64,000 bases of DNA from Microbacterium sp. JZ31 (GTDB lineage Bacteria; Actinomycetota; Actinomycetes; Actinomycetales; Microbacteriaceae). Positions 47,757 through 58,800 of the stretch are shown piece by piece (within the stretch, counting starts at the first letter, position 1; each line of letters starts with the position of its first letter). Where the stretch lies: NCBI RefSeq assembly GCF_016805985.1, contig NZ_CP017661.1:2604001-2668000 (forward strand). The letters are read 5' to 3'. A program made the position numbers and the translations under genes. The notes under the pieces were generated by a model. That model ran no database searches and had not been told where the DNA came from. It worked only from the letters and a program-made list of their open reading frames with translations.

Positions 47757-47848
47757 GAAAGACTCTCCGCGTACCCGACAGAGCCCGGTTACCCTTGCTA
47801 CGTTTCCGTCCTGGGGGAGTTGGCCTGGATGTCGCCACGCGGAGAGCT
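47757..47848 (-). ncRNA. ffs: Signal recognition particle RNA (small 4.5S type)
   Basis: On the minus strand a 10-bp closing helix CTCTCCGCGT/ACGCGGAGAG (47837-47846 with 47763-47772) encloses the conserved SRP domain: CCCAGGACGGAAACGTAGCA, then AGGGTAACCGGGCTCTG. The GGAA loop with the AGCA asymmetric side is what Ffh binds. A T-rich run (CTTTCTTTTT) follows the helix and serves as terminator. TAAACT at 47855-47860 is seven bases before the first base. The RNA directs membrane proteins to the translocase. Ends are approximate to a few bases. Confidence 0.88.
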
Positions 47849-47854
47849 TCCACC

Positions 47855-47860
47855 AGTTTA
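47855..47860 (-). promoter_or_regulatory. -10 element of the SRP RNA gene
   Basis: TAAACT on the minus strand lies seven bases before the predicted 5' end of the SRP RNA and inside the 5' leader of moxR on the other strand. Confidence 0.5.
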
Positions 47861-47879
47861 GACGATCGAAGGAGCGCCC

Positions 47880-48850
47880 GTGCCCGATCCCCTCACCCCG
47901 GAGCGCTTCCAGCAGACGACGGACGGCATCGTCCGGTCCGTCGCCTCGGTGATCGACGGCAAGCCGCACGCCGTGCGGATGGCGCTCGTGGCGCTGCTGG
48001 CGGAGGGGCATCTTCTGATCGAGGACGTGCCGGGCGTGGGGAAGACCGTGCTCGCGCGGGCCGTCGCCGCATCGATCCAGGCGCGCGTGCGGCGCATCCA
48101 GTTCACGCCCGATCTGCTCCCCAGCGACGTGACGGGCGTGTCGGTGTTCAATCCGGCCACGCGCGAATTCACCTTCACGCCCGGTGCGGTGTTCGCCAAC
48201 ATCGTGATCGCGGACGAGATCAACCGCTCCTCCCCCAAGACGCAGTCGGCGCTGCTGGAGGCGATGGAGGAGCGCCAGGTGACGGTCGACGGCACCTCGC
48301 ACACGCTGCCGGATCCGTTCCTGGTCGTCGCGACCCAGAACCCGCTCGAGATGGAGGGCACGTATCCGCTGCCCGAGGCGCAGCGCGACCGCTTCATGCT
48401 GCGCATCTCCATGGGCTACCCCGACGCGCAGGCCGAGGCCCTCATGCTGCGCCAGCGCGACACCGCGAACCCGCTCGCGGCGCTGCGTCCCGTCGTGTCG
48501 GTCGAGGAGGTCGCGGCGCTGATCGGGTTCGCCCGCTCCGTGCACGTGGCCCCCGCGATCGAGGAGTACGCGATCGCGCTCGCTCAGGCGACGCGAGCGC
48601 ACCCCGACCTGCGCCTCGGCGCCTCCCCCGCGCGACACTGCAGCTCGTGCGCGCGGCGAAGGTGTGGGCCGCGCTCGACGGCCGCTCGTTCGTCATCCCC
48701 GACGACGTGGCCGACCTCCTCGAGCCCGTGTTCGCACACCGGCTCATCCCCTCTCGCAGCGCGTCGGGCGCGCATCGCGCGGGCGATCCTGTGCCGCCCA
48801 TCCTCAAGACGATCGCGGCGTCCGTGCGGGTGCCGCTCGCCGTGCGCTGA
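47880..48850 (+). pseudogene. MoxR-family AAA+ ATPase, broken by a one-base frameshift
   Basis: GTG 47880 has GAAGGAG five bases upstream. The AAA+ core is intact: LIEDVPGVGKTVLARAVAASI (Walker A), NIVIADEINRSSPKTQSALLEAMEERQVTVDG (Walker B), FLVVATQNPLEMEGTYPLPEAQRDRFML (sensor 1). After LRLGASP (about 48627) the frame turns to Ser/Arg/Cys-rich nonsense and would run into the next gene. The true continuation RATLQLVRAAKVWAALDGRSFVIPDDVADLLEPVFAHRLI is in another frame and ends TGA 48850. One extra C in the CCCCC run at 48625-48629 repairs it to about 323 residues. MoxR proteins act as chaperones for DUF58 partners. Probably a sequence error in a functional gene. Confidence 0.88.
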
Positions 48851-48863
48851 TCCGGACACGGTC

Positions 48864-50153
48864 ATGGCACGCGCACCAGGCTCCGAGGGACGGTGGTCCC
48901 GCCCGCTCGGCGGCGCGCCGCTGACCCGGCGCGGCCTGGGGGCGGTGCTGCTGGGCGCCGCGCTGCTGGTCCTCGCGATCGCGCTCGGACGCGTCGAGCT
49001 CGCGATCTTCGGCCTGACGCTGCTGCTGCTCGTCGGCGCGGGCTGGGTGTCGCTGCGCCTCGCGGGACGGGTCGCGGATGTCGACCGCTCGCTGTCGACC
49101 GATGTCGCGAGCGTCGGCGGCGTCTCTCGCGTCGAGGCGCGGCTGCTGCTGTCGGCGCGCCCGGTGCCTGGCGGCACCTGGCGCGACGGCCTGCCGGAGG
49201 CGCTCCGCCCGGTCGCCGAGGACGGCGCGCCCGACGGCCCCACCGGGGAGCTGCCGCCGGGAGGCCGCGGCACGCTGCACGTGTCGTATGCCGTGATGGG
49301 CATGCGGCGCGGTCGTCACACGGTGGGACCGCTGCAGACGGCGGCGGTGGACCCGTTCGGCCTCGCCCGGCGGCGCACGACGATCGGGATGCGCACGCCC
49401 GTGACGATCGTGCCGGCCGTCGTGCCGCTTCCCGCCCTGCCCGGCTCCCCCGGCGCGAGCGGCAGCTCGCAGGTGACGACGGGCAGGCACGGACAGGGAG
49501 CGGACAACCTGATCCCGCGGCCGTATGCGCCCGGCGACTCGATGCGCCGCATCCACTGGCGCGCATCCGCGCACCACGGGTCGTTCATGGTGCGCGAGGA
49601 GGAGCGCGAGACGACGCCTCGTGCGATCGTCGTGTTCGACCGCGGCATGACCCGCTGGGGGCACGATGCGCCGCACAACCGCGACGTGCGGTTCGAGACG
49701 GCCGTCACACTGTGCGTGTCGGCCGCGTGGAGCCTCGCGCGGGACGGCTACTCGGTGAGCGTGATGGACAGCGACGGCGCACCGATCGCGCTCGTCGAGT
49801 CGCACGAGGACATGTCCGACCTGCTGGTGACGTTCGCGTCCGTCGCGCCGCGCGGCGAGGACACGCTGCAGCGGATGTCGACGTCTCTGGCGAACTGGTC
49901 GGCCGCGCCGGTGATCCTGGTCGCCGGTCGCGTGACGGACGAGGATGTCGCGGGGCTCGGCGCGGTCGTGGCGCAGGCCTCGCGCGCCGTGCTGCTGTGC
50001 GCGGATCCTCAGGGCGGCGCGCTCGAGCGCGCGACCCGGGCCGGATGGCACGCCGCGCGGCTCGACCGTGATGTCGAGGCCGCGTGGGTCGCGGCGACGC
50101 GGGCGGAGCAGGATGTGCGACACGAGGCGGTGAGTGCGCATGGCGGTCACTGA
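48864..50153 (+). CDS. DUF58 domain protein (MoxR partner)
   Basis: The 429-residue protein has two N-terminal transmembrane helices (RGLGAVLLGAALLVLAIALGRV and LAIFGLTLLLLVGAGWVSLRL), then a beta-rich domain (MGMRRGRHTVGPLQTAAVDPFGLARRR). The DUF58 core is IPRPYAPGDSMRRIHWRASAHHGSFMVREEERE, followed by a von Willebrand A-like part (AIVVFDRGMTRW). It lies between moxR and the transglutaminase gene, the common three-gene set. ATG 48864 follows the moxR stop by 13 bases. The open frame continuing from moxR without a stop is due to the frameshift, not a fusion. Exact role is unknown, likely envelope-related. Confidence 0.92.
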   Translation: MARAPGSEGRWSRPLGGAPLTRRGLGAVLLGAALLVLAIALGRVELAIFGLTLLLLVGAGWVSLRLAGRVADVDRSLSTDVASVGGVSRVEARLLLSARPVPGGTWRDGLPEALRPVAEDGAPDGPTGELPPGGRGTLHVSYAVMGMRRGRHTVGPLQTAAVDPFGLARRRTTIGMRTPVTIVPAVVPLPALPGSPGASGSSQVTTGRHGQGADNLIPRPYAPGDSMRRIHWRASAHHGSFMVREEERETTPRAIVVFDRGMTRWGHDAPHNRDVRFETAVTLCVSAAWSLARDGYSVSVMDSDGAPIALVESHEDMSDLLVTFASVAPRGEDTLQRMSTSLANWSAAPVILVAGRVTDEDVAGLGAVVAQASRAVLLCADPQGGALERATRAGWHAARLDRDVEAAWVAATRAEQDVRHEAVSAHGGH

Positions 50154-52476
50154 GGCTCCCGCAGCCCCCCGGTCGGATGCGAACCGGGCCCCGCGACTCG
50201 AGAGCGCGGGTGCGCAGCGGAGCGCTCCGCGCCGCGCGCCGCAGGCCGCGCGCGGCGCGCGCGGCGACCTCGCGCTCACGATCGGCGCGGGGATCGCGAC
50301 GCTCGCCGCGATGCTGCCGATCGCGCGACTGATCCTGCCGACGTGGTTCGGAGGGGCGGTCCTGACCGTCTCGCTCGTGCTGCTGGCCGACTACGCCCTG
50401 CGGCGCGCGGGCGTTCCCGCCCTGCTCGCCGCGGCGGGCGAGCTGCTCGTGTGGGCGATGTGCGCCACGATCGCGCTCGGGCACGATGACTCCCTGCTCG
50501 GCCTGCTGCCCACCTTCGACGTGCTGGGCGATCTGCCGCGCGTCATGGATCTCGTCGCGGCGGAGGTCGTCGAGGGCGTCGCCCCCATGGAGCCCAGCCG
50601 CGAGTTCGCGTTCGTGCTGATCGCGGCCGGGGGCCTGCTCGCGTTCCTCGTCGGGCTCATCGTGCGCGAGGCGCGGCTGCCGCTGCTGGCCGCACTCCTC
50701 CTCATCGGCGTGTTCGTGATCCCGCAGCTCGCCGTGCCGGGAGACCCGGATCTGCTCTCCGCCGTGATCCTGATCGCGGCGATCCTCTGGCTCGTGCGCA
50801 CGGAGATCCGCTCGCGCCGCCCCGGCATGGAGGCGGGCAGGGTCGCGTCGACGTGGGCGGCCGTGCTGGGCATCGGCTCCGTCGTCGCCGCGCTCATCCT
50901 CGCGCCGGGGGTTCCTCTTCCCGAGCCCGCCGGCGGCGGCGTCGGACGCACCTCCACGATCTCGGCCTCGCTCGACCTGGGCGACGACCTGCGCCGACCC
51001 GCCGACGTCGAGGTGCTGCGGCTGCGGACCGACGGCTCGTCGCCGCCGTATCTGCGCGTCGCCACGCTCACGCAGTTCGACGGGGAGACCTGGTCGCCCG
51101 ACGGCACGCCGCGCGGCACGCTCGACTTCCCGCCGGTGGAGCGCGGCCTCACCGTCGTGGAGCGCACGACGACCGTCGAGATCACGCGCCTCACCGGCGA
51201 GTATCTGCCCGTCCCGTACCCCGCGACCGAGGTCACGGGGCTGGTCGGGCAGTGGACGGCGAACGACCTGAACCGCACGGTCACGAGCGACACGACGAGC
51301 GCGCTCGGGCAGCGCTACGTCGTGGTGTCGCAGGATCCGCAGACCTCGCGCGAGCGGGCCCGCGACGTGATGCCGCGCGTCGAGGGCGGGTCCGAGGACT
51401 TCCTCTCCCACCCCGGCGACGGCAGGAACTACTCGTTCAACGCGCTCGCGCTGCCGGACGAGGCGGTCGCGGCGGAGATCCGGGCGCAGACGCGCGAGGT
51501 GATCGGCGACGCGACGAACGCCTACGACGCGCTGGTCGCGATGCAGTCGTGGTTCCGCAGCGGCGGCGGGTTCACGTATTCGCTCGAGGCGCCGGTGGAG
51601 GAGGGCTTCGACGGATCCGGCATGGACGCGATCCAGCGGTTCCTCGAGGTCCGCAGCGGCTACTGCACGCACTTCGCGTCGACCTTCGCGGTCATGGCGC
51701 GCTCGCTGGGCATCCCCGCGCGCGTGGTCGTCGGGTTCCTGCCCGGCACCGCGACCGGAGACGAGGTCGACGACCAGGACGTGTACGCGGTGCTCGGCTC
51801 GCAGCTTCACGCATGGCCCGAGACCTACCTGGACGGCATCGGCTGGGTCCCGTTCGAGCCGACCATCGGCCTCGGCACGCCCACGTCGCTGCGTTCGGAG
51901 GCCGCGCCGGGTGCCGCGCCGACCACCGGACCGGATGTGTCGCAGGCGCCGAGCCCGGCGCCCACCGCGTCGCGCGAGCTGGAGCGCGACACAGGCGATG
52001 CGAGCGCCCCAACCGGCTCCGTGTTCGACCCCGCGGCGCTCCTGCGGGGGCTCGCGATCGTCGCGGGCGCTCTGCTGCTGCTGGTCGTGCCCGCCGTCGT
52101 CCGCGCCGCGCGCTGGCGGATGCGACTCGCCGCCGCGCGCCGGGGCGACGCCGGCGCGGCGTGGCGCGAGCTGCAGGATCTGGTGATCGACGGCGGCCTC
52201 ACGGTCGACGAGAGCGAGTCGCCGCGGGTGTTCGCGGCGCACCTCACGCGCGACCACGGCGTGCCGTCGTCGGCTCTGGACCCGCTCGTGGCGGGCATCG
52301 AGCGGGCGAGCTTCGCGCCGACGGGGCGCTCCGAGGCATCCGGATCCGCGGGACCGGAGCTCGCGAGCGCGCTCACGCGGGCGCGCCACGCGCTGCTTCC
52401 CGCGGGCGGCGAGCGGCTGCGCGCGTCGCTGCTGCCGCGCTCGCTCGTCGTGCGCCCGCGCGTGACGGAACTCTGA
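50134..52476 (+). CDS. Membrane transglutaminase-like protein (DUF3488/TgpA type)
   Basis: The 780-residue protein has about six N-terminal transmembrane helices (residues 48-260), an extracellular transglutaminase core, and a C-terminal helix (GLAIVAGALLLLVVPAVVRA) followed by a DUF4129-like cytosolic tail. The catalytic Cys511 is in RSGYCTHFASTFAVMARSLGIPARVVVGFLPG and His559 in GSQLHAWPETYLDGIGWVPFEP, so the thiol site looks intact. It may act on peptides in the envelope as a transglutaminase or protease. GTG 50134 has GAGG six bases before it; ATG 50140 is the alternative. It overlaps the DUF58 gene by 20 bases. Confidence 0.93.
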   Translation: MRMAVTEAPAAPRSDANRAPRLESAGAQRSAPRRAPQAARGARGDLALTIGAGIATLAAMLPIARLILPTWFGGAVLTVSLVLLADYALRRAGVPALLAAAGELLVWAMCATIALGHDDSLLGLLPTFDVLGDLPRVMDLVAAEVVEGVAPMEPSREFAFVLIAAGGLLAFLVGLIVREARLPLLAALLLIGVFVIPQLAVPGDPDLLSAVILIAAILWLVRTEIRSRRPGMEAGRVASTWAAVLGIGSVVAALILAPGVPLPEPAGGGVGRTSTISASLDLGDDLRRPADVEVLRLRTDGSSPPYLRVATLTQFDGETWSPDGTPRGTLDFPPVERGLTVVERTTTVEITRLTGEYLPVPYPATEVTGLVGQWTANDLNRTVTSDTTSALGQRYVVVSQDPQTSRERARDVMPRVEGGSEDFLSHPGDGRNYSFNALALPDEAVAAEIRAQTREVIGDATNAYDALVAMQSWFRSGGGFTYSLEAPVEEGFDGSGMDAIQRFLEVRSGYCTHFASTFAVMARSLGIPARVVVGFLPGTATGDEVDDQDVYAVLGSQLHAWPETYLDGIGWVPFEPTIGLGTPTSLRSEAAPGAAPTTGPDVSQAPSPAPTASRELERDTGDASAPTGSVFDPAALLRGLAIVAGALLLLVVPAVVRAARWRMRLAAARRGDAGAAWRELQDLVIDGGLTVDESESPRVFAAHLTRDHGVPSSALDPLVAGIERASFAPTGRSEASGSAGPELASALTRARHALLPAGGERLRASLLPRSLVVRPRVTEL

Positions 52477-52513
52477 CCGCGGGGGGATTCGCTCCGCTTC
52501 GTCCTCCCCGCGG
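52477..52513 (+). terminator. Hairpin directly after the transglutaminase stop codon
   Basis: CCGCGGGG (52477-52484) pairs with CCCCGCGG (52506-52513) over a 21-base loop. It may add to termination with the stronger hairpin that follows. Confidence 0.4.
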
Positions 52514-52532
52514 AGCCCCTCTCGCAGAACGG

Positions 52533-52565
52533 AAGAAGCCCCGCACGAGGTGCGGGGCTTCTTCA
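52533..52565. terminator. Bidirectional terminator between the transglutaminase gene and tRNA-Ser
   Basis: GAAGAAGCCCCGCAC and its exact reverse complement (15 pairs) have a three-base loop. GAAGAA/TTCTTC ends give a T-rich side in both directions. Confidence 0.85.
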
Positions 52566-52571
52566 CGGAGC

Positions 52572-52659
52572 GGAAGCGACAGGATTTGAACCTGCGAGAC
52601 GAGTTACCCCGCCTACATGGATTCCAGCCATGCTCCTTCGGCCGCTCGGACACGCTTCC
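52572..52659 (-). tRNA. tRNA-Ser (anticodon GGA)
   Basis: On the minus strand the acceptor GGAAGCG pairs with CGCTTCC (discriminator G). The anticodon stem CATGG/CCATG encloses CTGGAAT, giving anticodon GGA. The long variable arm (about GCGGGGTAACTCGTC) is typical of serine tRNA, and the T arm is GCAGGTTCAAATCCTGT. It is 88 nt long and CCA is not encoded. Confidence 0.95.
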
Positions 52660-52667
52660 AAAGGGCG

Positions 52668-52673
52668 ACTTTA
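52668..52673 (-). promoter_or_regulatory. -10 element of tRNA-Ser
   Basis: TAAAGT on the minus strand (within GATAAAGT) is eight bases before the mature 5' end. I recognise nothing between 52674 and about 52837. Confidence 0.5.
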
Positions 52674-52837
52674 TCACGCGAGGCCTGGGCGGATGATCCG
52701 CGCAGGCGCCTGCGGTACCGCCGGCCGGCTCGGCTTCCGCGCCTCGAAGCCCGCGATCCGCGCGAACGAGGCGCACACTGCGGCGCGCTTGCCGACATCG
52801 GCACCAGAGCCCTCTGTACTTCGGACATGACGGTCCC

Positions 52838-52843
52838 TATCCT
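52838..52843 (+). promoter_or_regulatory. Probable -10 element of the DUF11 surface-protein gene
   Basis: TATCCT predicts transcription from about 52850, giving a leader of about 19 bases with GAGAGAGGG before ATG 52869. If so, the alternative start ATG 52827 would lie upstream of the transcript. Confidence 0.45.
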
Positions 52844-52868
52844 CGCCCGTGAGAGAGGGTGGTGGCGC

Positions 52869-55800
52869 ATGGATCTCCGCACCGGTCGGACCGGAAAGCT
52901 TCGCACGCGCAGGAGGAGCCTCCCCCGAGCCGGTGTCGCCGCTCTCGCGGCGCTCATGCTCGCGTTCACGAGCCTGGTCGCGCTGCCCCAGTCGGCCGGC
53001 GCCGCCGACACGGTCGCCTTCGAATCGGTGAACCGCTCTTCGACGCCACTGCAGGGCAACCCCGTGGGCGGGCGGCGTTCCTGGAACGCCAACGGCGCGA
53101 TCCTGTCGATCGGGAACAACCTGCTGAGCTGCTCGGGCGCGAACTGTGCGCAGACGCAGTCCGGACAGCGCAACGCCGACAACAACAACTTCGCGATGGC
53201 CGACCTCGACGTGGACGGCCTGGGCGGCACGCGCAACTCGTCTTCATCCGATCTGAACCTGCCCGCGGGCGCCACGGTCATCTGGGCGGGTCTGTACTGG
53301 GGCGCCCGTCTGACGGGCGCCACGAACGCCTCGAACGTCACGCAGGCCGATGCGCGGACGATGAAGTTCCGCGGCCCGCGAGACGGCACCACCTACCGGG
53401 AGCTCAGCGCCGAGTACTTCTTCGGCCCCAATACGAGCAGCTACAACGCGTACCAGGGCTTCTTCGACATCACATCGCTCGTGCAGCAGCAGGGCAGCGG
53501 CACGTATTGGGGAGCGGACGTCGCGGCGGGCCTCGGAGCCGACAGGTACGCAGGGTGGGCGATGACCGTGGTCTATTCGGCGCCCGGCATGCCGTTGCGC
53601 AACCTGACGGTGTTCGACGGCTTCGAGCTCATCCGACAGGGCGCGGCCGGCCAGCGCACGGTCACGGTGTCGGGCTTCCTCGCCCCTCCGAGCGGCAACG
53701 TCGACGCGCAGCTGACGATGCTGTCGTACGAGGGCGATCTCACCCTCACCGGTGACTACACGATGCTGAACAACACTCAGCTCGCGTCGGGCGCCTCGCC
53801 CGGTTCGAACTTCTTCAACAGCACCAACGACATGAACGGCTCGCTCACCGGCACCCGTAATCCGGCTCACCGCAACATGCTCGGATTCGACATCAAGAAC
53901 TTCGGTGTCTCGGGCGTGATCCCGAACAGCGCCACGAGTGCGAGATTCACGTTCTCGTCGAACGGTGACGTGTACTACCCCGGTGCCGTAGGTTTGGCGA
54001 TCAACCTCTACGCTCCCGACTACTCGACCTCGACCAAGACGGTCACGAACGCGGACGGCAACAGCCCCGCTCGTCCGGGCGACCGTCTGACCTATACGGT
54101 CACCATGAACAACACGGGCCTCGATGCCGCGACCGACGTCGTCTCGACCGACCCGCTGCCGGCGGACACCACGTTCGTGCCGGGCTCGCTGCGCCGGGTG
54201 GATCCCGCGACCGGCGCCACGATCGCCGCCCTGCCCGACAGCGGCTATGACGCGGCGTCCCGCACGATCACCGTGGGGCTGGGGGCCGGATCGACGGCGA
54301 CGGGCGGCGGGCGCATGGCGTGCTCGGGCACCGCTTCCTGCAACGACGACGGCACCTCGCGACAGGCCTATGCCTTCGACGTGACGCTTGACGACGACTC
54401 GGGCGGCACGACCGTGACGAACCAGGCGAACCTCGGCTACGTCACCGAGACCACGGACACGCCGGCGTCGTACCAGACGAATCCCGCAGCCGTCGAGGTC
54501 GCGCAGCAGGCCGACGTGGCGATCACGAAGGAGATGAGCCCGGATTCCGCGCCCGCAGGCGCCGAGGTCAGTGCGACCCTGACAGTGGTGAACGAGGGCC
54601 CGAACCCGGCCGTGAACACCGTGGTCACCGATCCGCTCCCCGAGGGCTGGCTCGACGTCGCGATCGCCCCCGCCGTCGAGGGCTGCGCGATCGCCGACGG
54701 CGCGCTGAGGTGCGACTTCGGCACGCTGGAGGATGGCGGCACCCGCACCGTGACGCTCGTCGGCAGGACCGCATCCGACACGAGCGCGACCTCGCTGAGC
54801 AATGTCGCGACGGTCACGACCGACTCGTACGACAACGTCCCGGCCAACAACGTCTCCTCCGACACCGTCGCGCTGAACACGTCAGCCGACATCGTCGTCG
54901 AGAAGGCGGGACCGACGGATCCGGTCGTCCCCGGCACGGAGGTGACGTGGACGATCACCGCACGCAATGACGGCCCGTCGCTCGCCCGCAGCGTGGTGCT
55001 GTACGACACGCTGGCGGCGAGGGCGTCCGCCACCGTCACCGGGGCCTCGATCACGGGCGGCACGGGTGGGACATGCGCGCCGACCGGGGCGTCCGCGCTC
55101 TGCAGCCTCGCGACCCTGGCGGTCGGCGAGACCGCGACCATGACGGTGACGGGCGTCCTCAGCCCCGCTCTCGCGGCGGGCGCCGTTGCCGCGTTCAACT
55201 CGGTGCGCGGGGCGGCCGTCACGCCCGACCCGAACCTCGGCAACAACGCCGACGACGCACCGCTGACGATCGGCGAGCCGCGCGCCGACATCCGGATGAC
55301 CAAGGAGGCGTCGCCCGACCCTGCCGTGCCGGGACGGCAGATCACGTACACCCTGCGGGCGACGAACTACGGCCCGTCCGACGCCGTCGGCGCGACCATC
55401 ACGGACACACTGCCGGACGCGATCACGGGAATCCAGGCGAGCTCGTCGAGCGGCACGTGCACGGTCGAGGGTCAGACCGTGACCTGCGCCGGCATCGACC
55501 TGCAGGCCGGCACGGCCCCGGGTGCGCCCGGGCAGTCCATCACGGTCACGATCACGGGCACCATCGCCGCCGAGGCGGCCGGCGCACTCGAGAACACGGC
55601 CGAGGCGACGCTGCCGCCCGGCACCATCGACCCTGATCCGGGCACGAACACCCCGAGCGTCACGACGCCCCTGGTACCGCAGTTCGATTTGAGCGTGGCG
55701 AAGACGACCGGGCAGACCACGGTCCCGTCGACCGGCGGGCAGGAGTTCGCTTACGAGTTCGAGGTCGCGAACACCGGGCCGTCGGTGGCGCGCGGCGCGG

Positions 55801-58800
55801 TGCTCACCGACGACCTGCCGGCCGAACTCGTGTTCACGGACGATCTCAGCGGCTGCGGCGCGGGGACCTGGACGATCACCGATTCCGACGCGCGGATCGC
55901 CACGTGCGCGCTGCCCGACATCGCTCCGGGCGACTCGATCACGGTGACCCTGCGGGTCGCGGCCGTCGACGACATCGTCGAGCTGTCGCCTGAGACGATC
56001 ACCAACGTCGCGAGCGTCGCAGCCGAGGGCGACATGGACGACGCCAACAACGAGGCCGAGTTCGTGCACCAGGGCAGCCCGGTGGTCGATCTCGCCGTGT
56101 CGAAGACGGCTGGTGCGTCTCCGGCCACGGCCGGCACGGCGCTGCCCTTCCAGATCGCGGTGAGCCGCCTCGACACCGAGGGCACGGCCCCGGTCGTGGG
56201 CGCGACCTACTACGACCTGATCCCAGCCGGCACGACCTTCGTCTCGAGCGACGCCGCAGGAGCCGCGATCCTGAGCCCGGGCCAAGCCGGGTACGCCGAA
56301 TGCGTGGCGGGCTTCTACGGCGCCGCGGGCGCGCCCGGCGACGAGTCGCGCGCGTGCTTCACGGCGACGAGCCCGACCGGCGATCTCGACGACAGCGGCG
56401 CCGACACGTGGGAGTTCACCGTCACCGTGAGCCTTCCGCCGGGCTACGGCGAACCGACCGTGTCGAACACCGGTGTGGTGTCGGCCGACTACGGCGCGTT
56501 CGCCGTCTACGAGCCGAACCTGGCGAACAACCGCAGCACCGCTGCCGTGCCCACCGTGCAGTCGGCCGACGTGGTCGCGCGAGAGCTCGACGTCAGGGTC
56601 CCCGCAGGCCAGACCTACCTCGGCCCCGGCTCCCGCCGCGCGGTTCACCTCCAGATCGGCAACAACGGCCCGTCCGACGCCGTGAACCCGTCGTTCCAGA
56701 TCACGCGCACGCTGGATGCGTACGCCGAGGACTGGTGGACGGACGATCCGCTCTGGGAGTGCACGCCCACGACCACCGTCCTGCAGTGCACGTACGACGG
56801 GGTGCTGATCGCGGGCGGCACGCTCGACATCGACTACGAGCTCGTGATCGCGGGCTCCGTCGACCCGACGGTGGCGGTGCCCGCGTCAGCCCAGCCCACC
56901 GGCACGTACGCGTACACCCCCGTCGCGGCTGACGGCTGGAACGACGCGTTCACGGAGCCGACCGACCCGCGTGACTACCCGCAGGCAGTCGACCCTGGCA
57001 CCTACCTCGACTTCGTGCAGGTGTCGTCCGCGACTCCCGACCCCGTGTCGACCAACAACCGCGCGGTCGACGAGATCGAGGTGGAGTCGGCCGCGACCCG
57101 TCTGGAGGTCACGAAGGACCCCCTGCCGGGCTACGGCACGACGAACCCCGATCCGTCGGATCCGGATCACCTCGCCTTCGTCGCGGGCGGTCAGTTCGGA
57201 TACCAGATCACGGCGCGGGTTCCGCGCGAGGAGGACTCCGGCTACGCGGACGCCCGGTCGGTCGTCCTGGACGACTGGCTGCCCGTCGGGTTCGTTCCGA
57301 CCAGCGCATCCTCCGCCGGTGGCCTGTGCACCTTCACGCCGGAGTTCCCCGGCCCGCGCTACCACGTGGTGTGCGACCTCGGCACCCTCGCCGGCTACGG
57401 CGAGCCCGCGGCCTCGCCCGTCACCGTCAACATCGTGGGAACCGTGGACGCGCAGGCCAATCTGAGGTGGAACACCGCGAACCCCGACGGCGTGCCGGAC
57501 GACGAGCTCGACGGCGCGGCCGAGCAGGTTCCGAACAAGGCGATCGCCTACCCCGCGACGAGCGAGGAGGATCCCGGCACACCGCTTCTCGACCCCGAGA
57601 CGGACTGCGCACCGGACGATGCGCCGGCCGCGGGCGGGTTCATCGAGGAGTGCGCAACGGCGTCGACGTCGGTCGACATCATCGAACAGTCGAACCTGCG
57701 GCTCGTGAAGACCGCCGATCAGGCCGTGGTGAACGCAGGCGGCTCGATCGGCTTCACCCTCACCGTCCTCAACCAGGGCCCCTCCGACGTCCAGCACGCA
57801 CTGATCACGGACACGTTCCCGGCCGGCCTGACGCTGGATCCGGACAGCCCGGCCCTCGACGGCAACCCGGACAACCCGGACTATGTGGCCGCGGACGGCG
57901 AGACCTACCCGCTGTGCGAGGACTACGACGCAAAGGACACCCACGTGATCGGCGAGGGTCCGTTCGAGGACCCGGTCAAACCCGACGAAGCCGACCCCGA
58001 CGGGGAGACCTGGCTGTGCCAGGTGCTCGCGATCGGAGCCGGGGAGCAGCGCTCCATCCACCTGACCGCCAATGTGCCCGCGGACTTCGATCCGACCGTC
58101 GCGCACACGGAGGACGGCGGGCTGGAGCGCCTGGCGGAGGCCCTGGTGAACCGGGCCAACTCGGGTGCGGTGAGCTGGGAGACGGACCTCGGCGACAACC
58201 AGGCGACCGCGCCGTTCGACGTGGCACGGCTCGCCGACGTGGCCATCACCGCCAACGCGAGCACCACGACCCCGGCGGCCGGTCAGCTGATCACGTTCAG
58301 CGGCGTGGCGACGAGCAACGGGCCGTCCGACGCGTTCAACACGCGCGGGTACACGGATTTCCCGGCCGGGTTCATTCCCGTCAGCGCCCGCGTGCCGTTC
58401 AACGACTGCTTCTGGGAGTCTCCACCGGGCACCCCGGTGCCGCCGGGCGGCGGCAACCCGTCGTCGTTCTCCAACGAGTGGACGAGCCCGCTGGTCACGA
58501 CGACCGACGACGGCGCGGCGGTGCCGACCGCGGAGCTCGAGGGGTCGACCTACGATCCGGCGCGGCAATACCGCCTGGTCTGCGGCGTGCAGGGCGGATC
58601 CGCCACCGCGTTCGCTGCCGGAGCCGGCACGTCGAACACGGTGATGATGTGGGTCCCGGCGGACACCCCGACGGGCACCTACACGACGGCGGACCATATC
58701 GAGAACGACGTCCCCGAGTCGACGTACGCGAACAACGACGCGTCGGTGGACGTGTTCGTCAACCACGTCTCGGACACCGCGGTCGTCAAGACGCTGGTGG

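Noticed and set aside
47757..47848. tmRNA or an antisense riboregulator instead of SRP RNA
   Set aside because: The length, closing helix and GGAA/AGCA domain fit small SRP RNA. There is no tRNA-like end or tag reading frame.
47880..50153. A MoxR-DUF58 fusion protein in one frame
   Set aside because: The middle 80 residues are frameshifted moxR sequence. The proper moxR end exists in another frame, and DUF58 has its own ATG at 48864.
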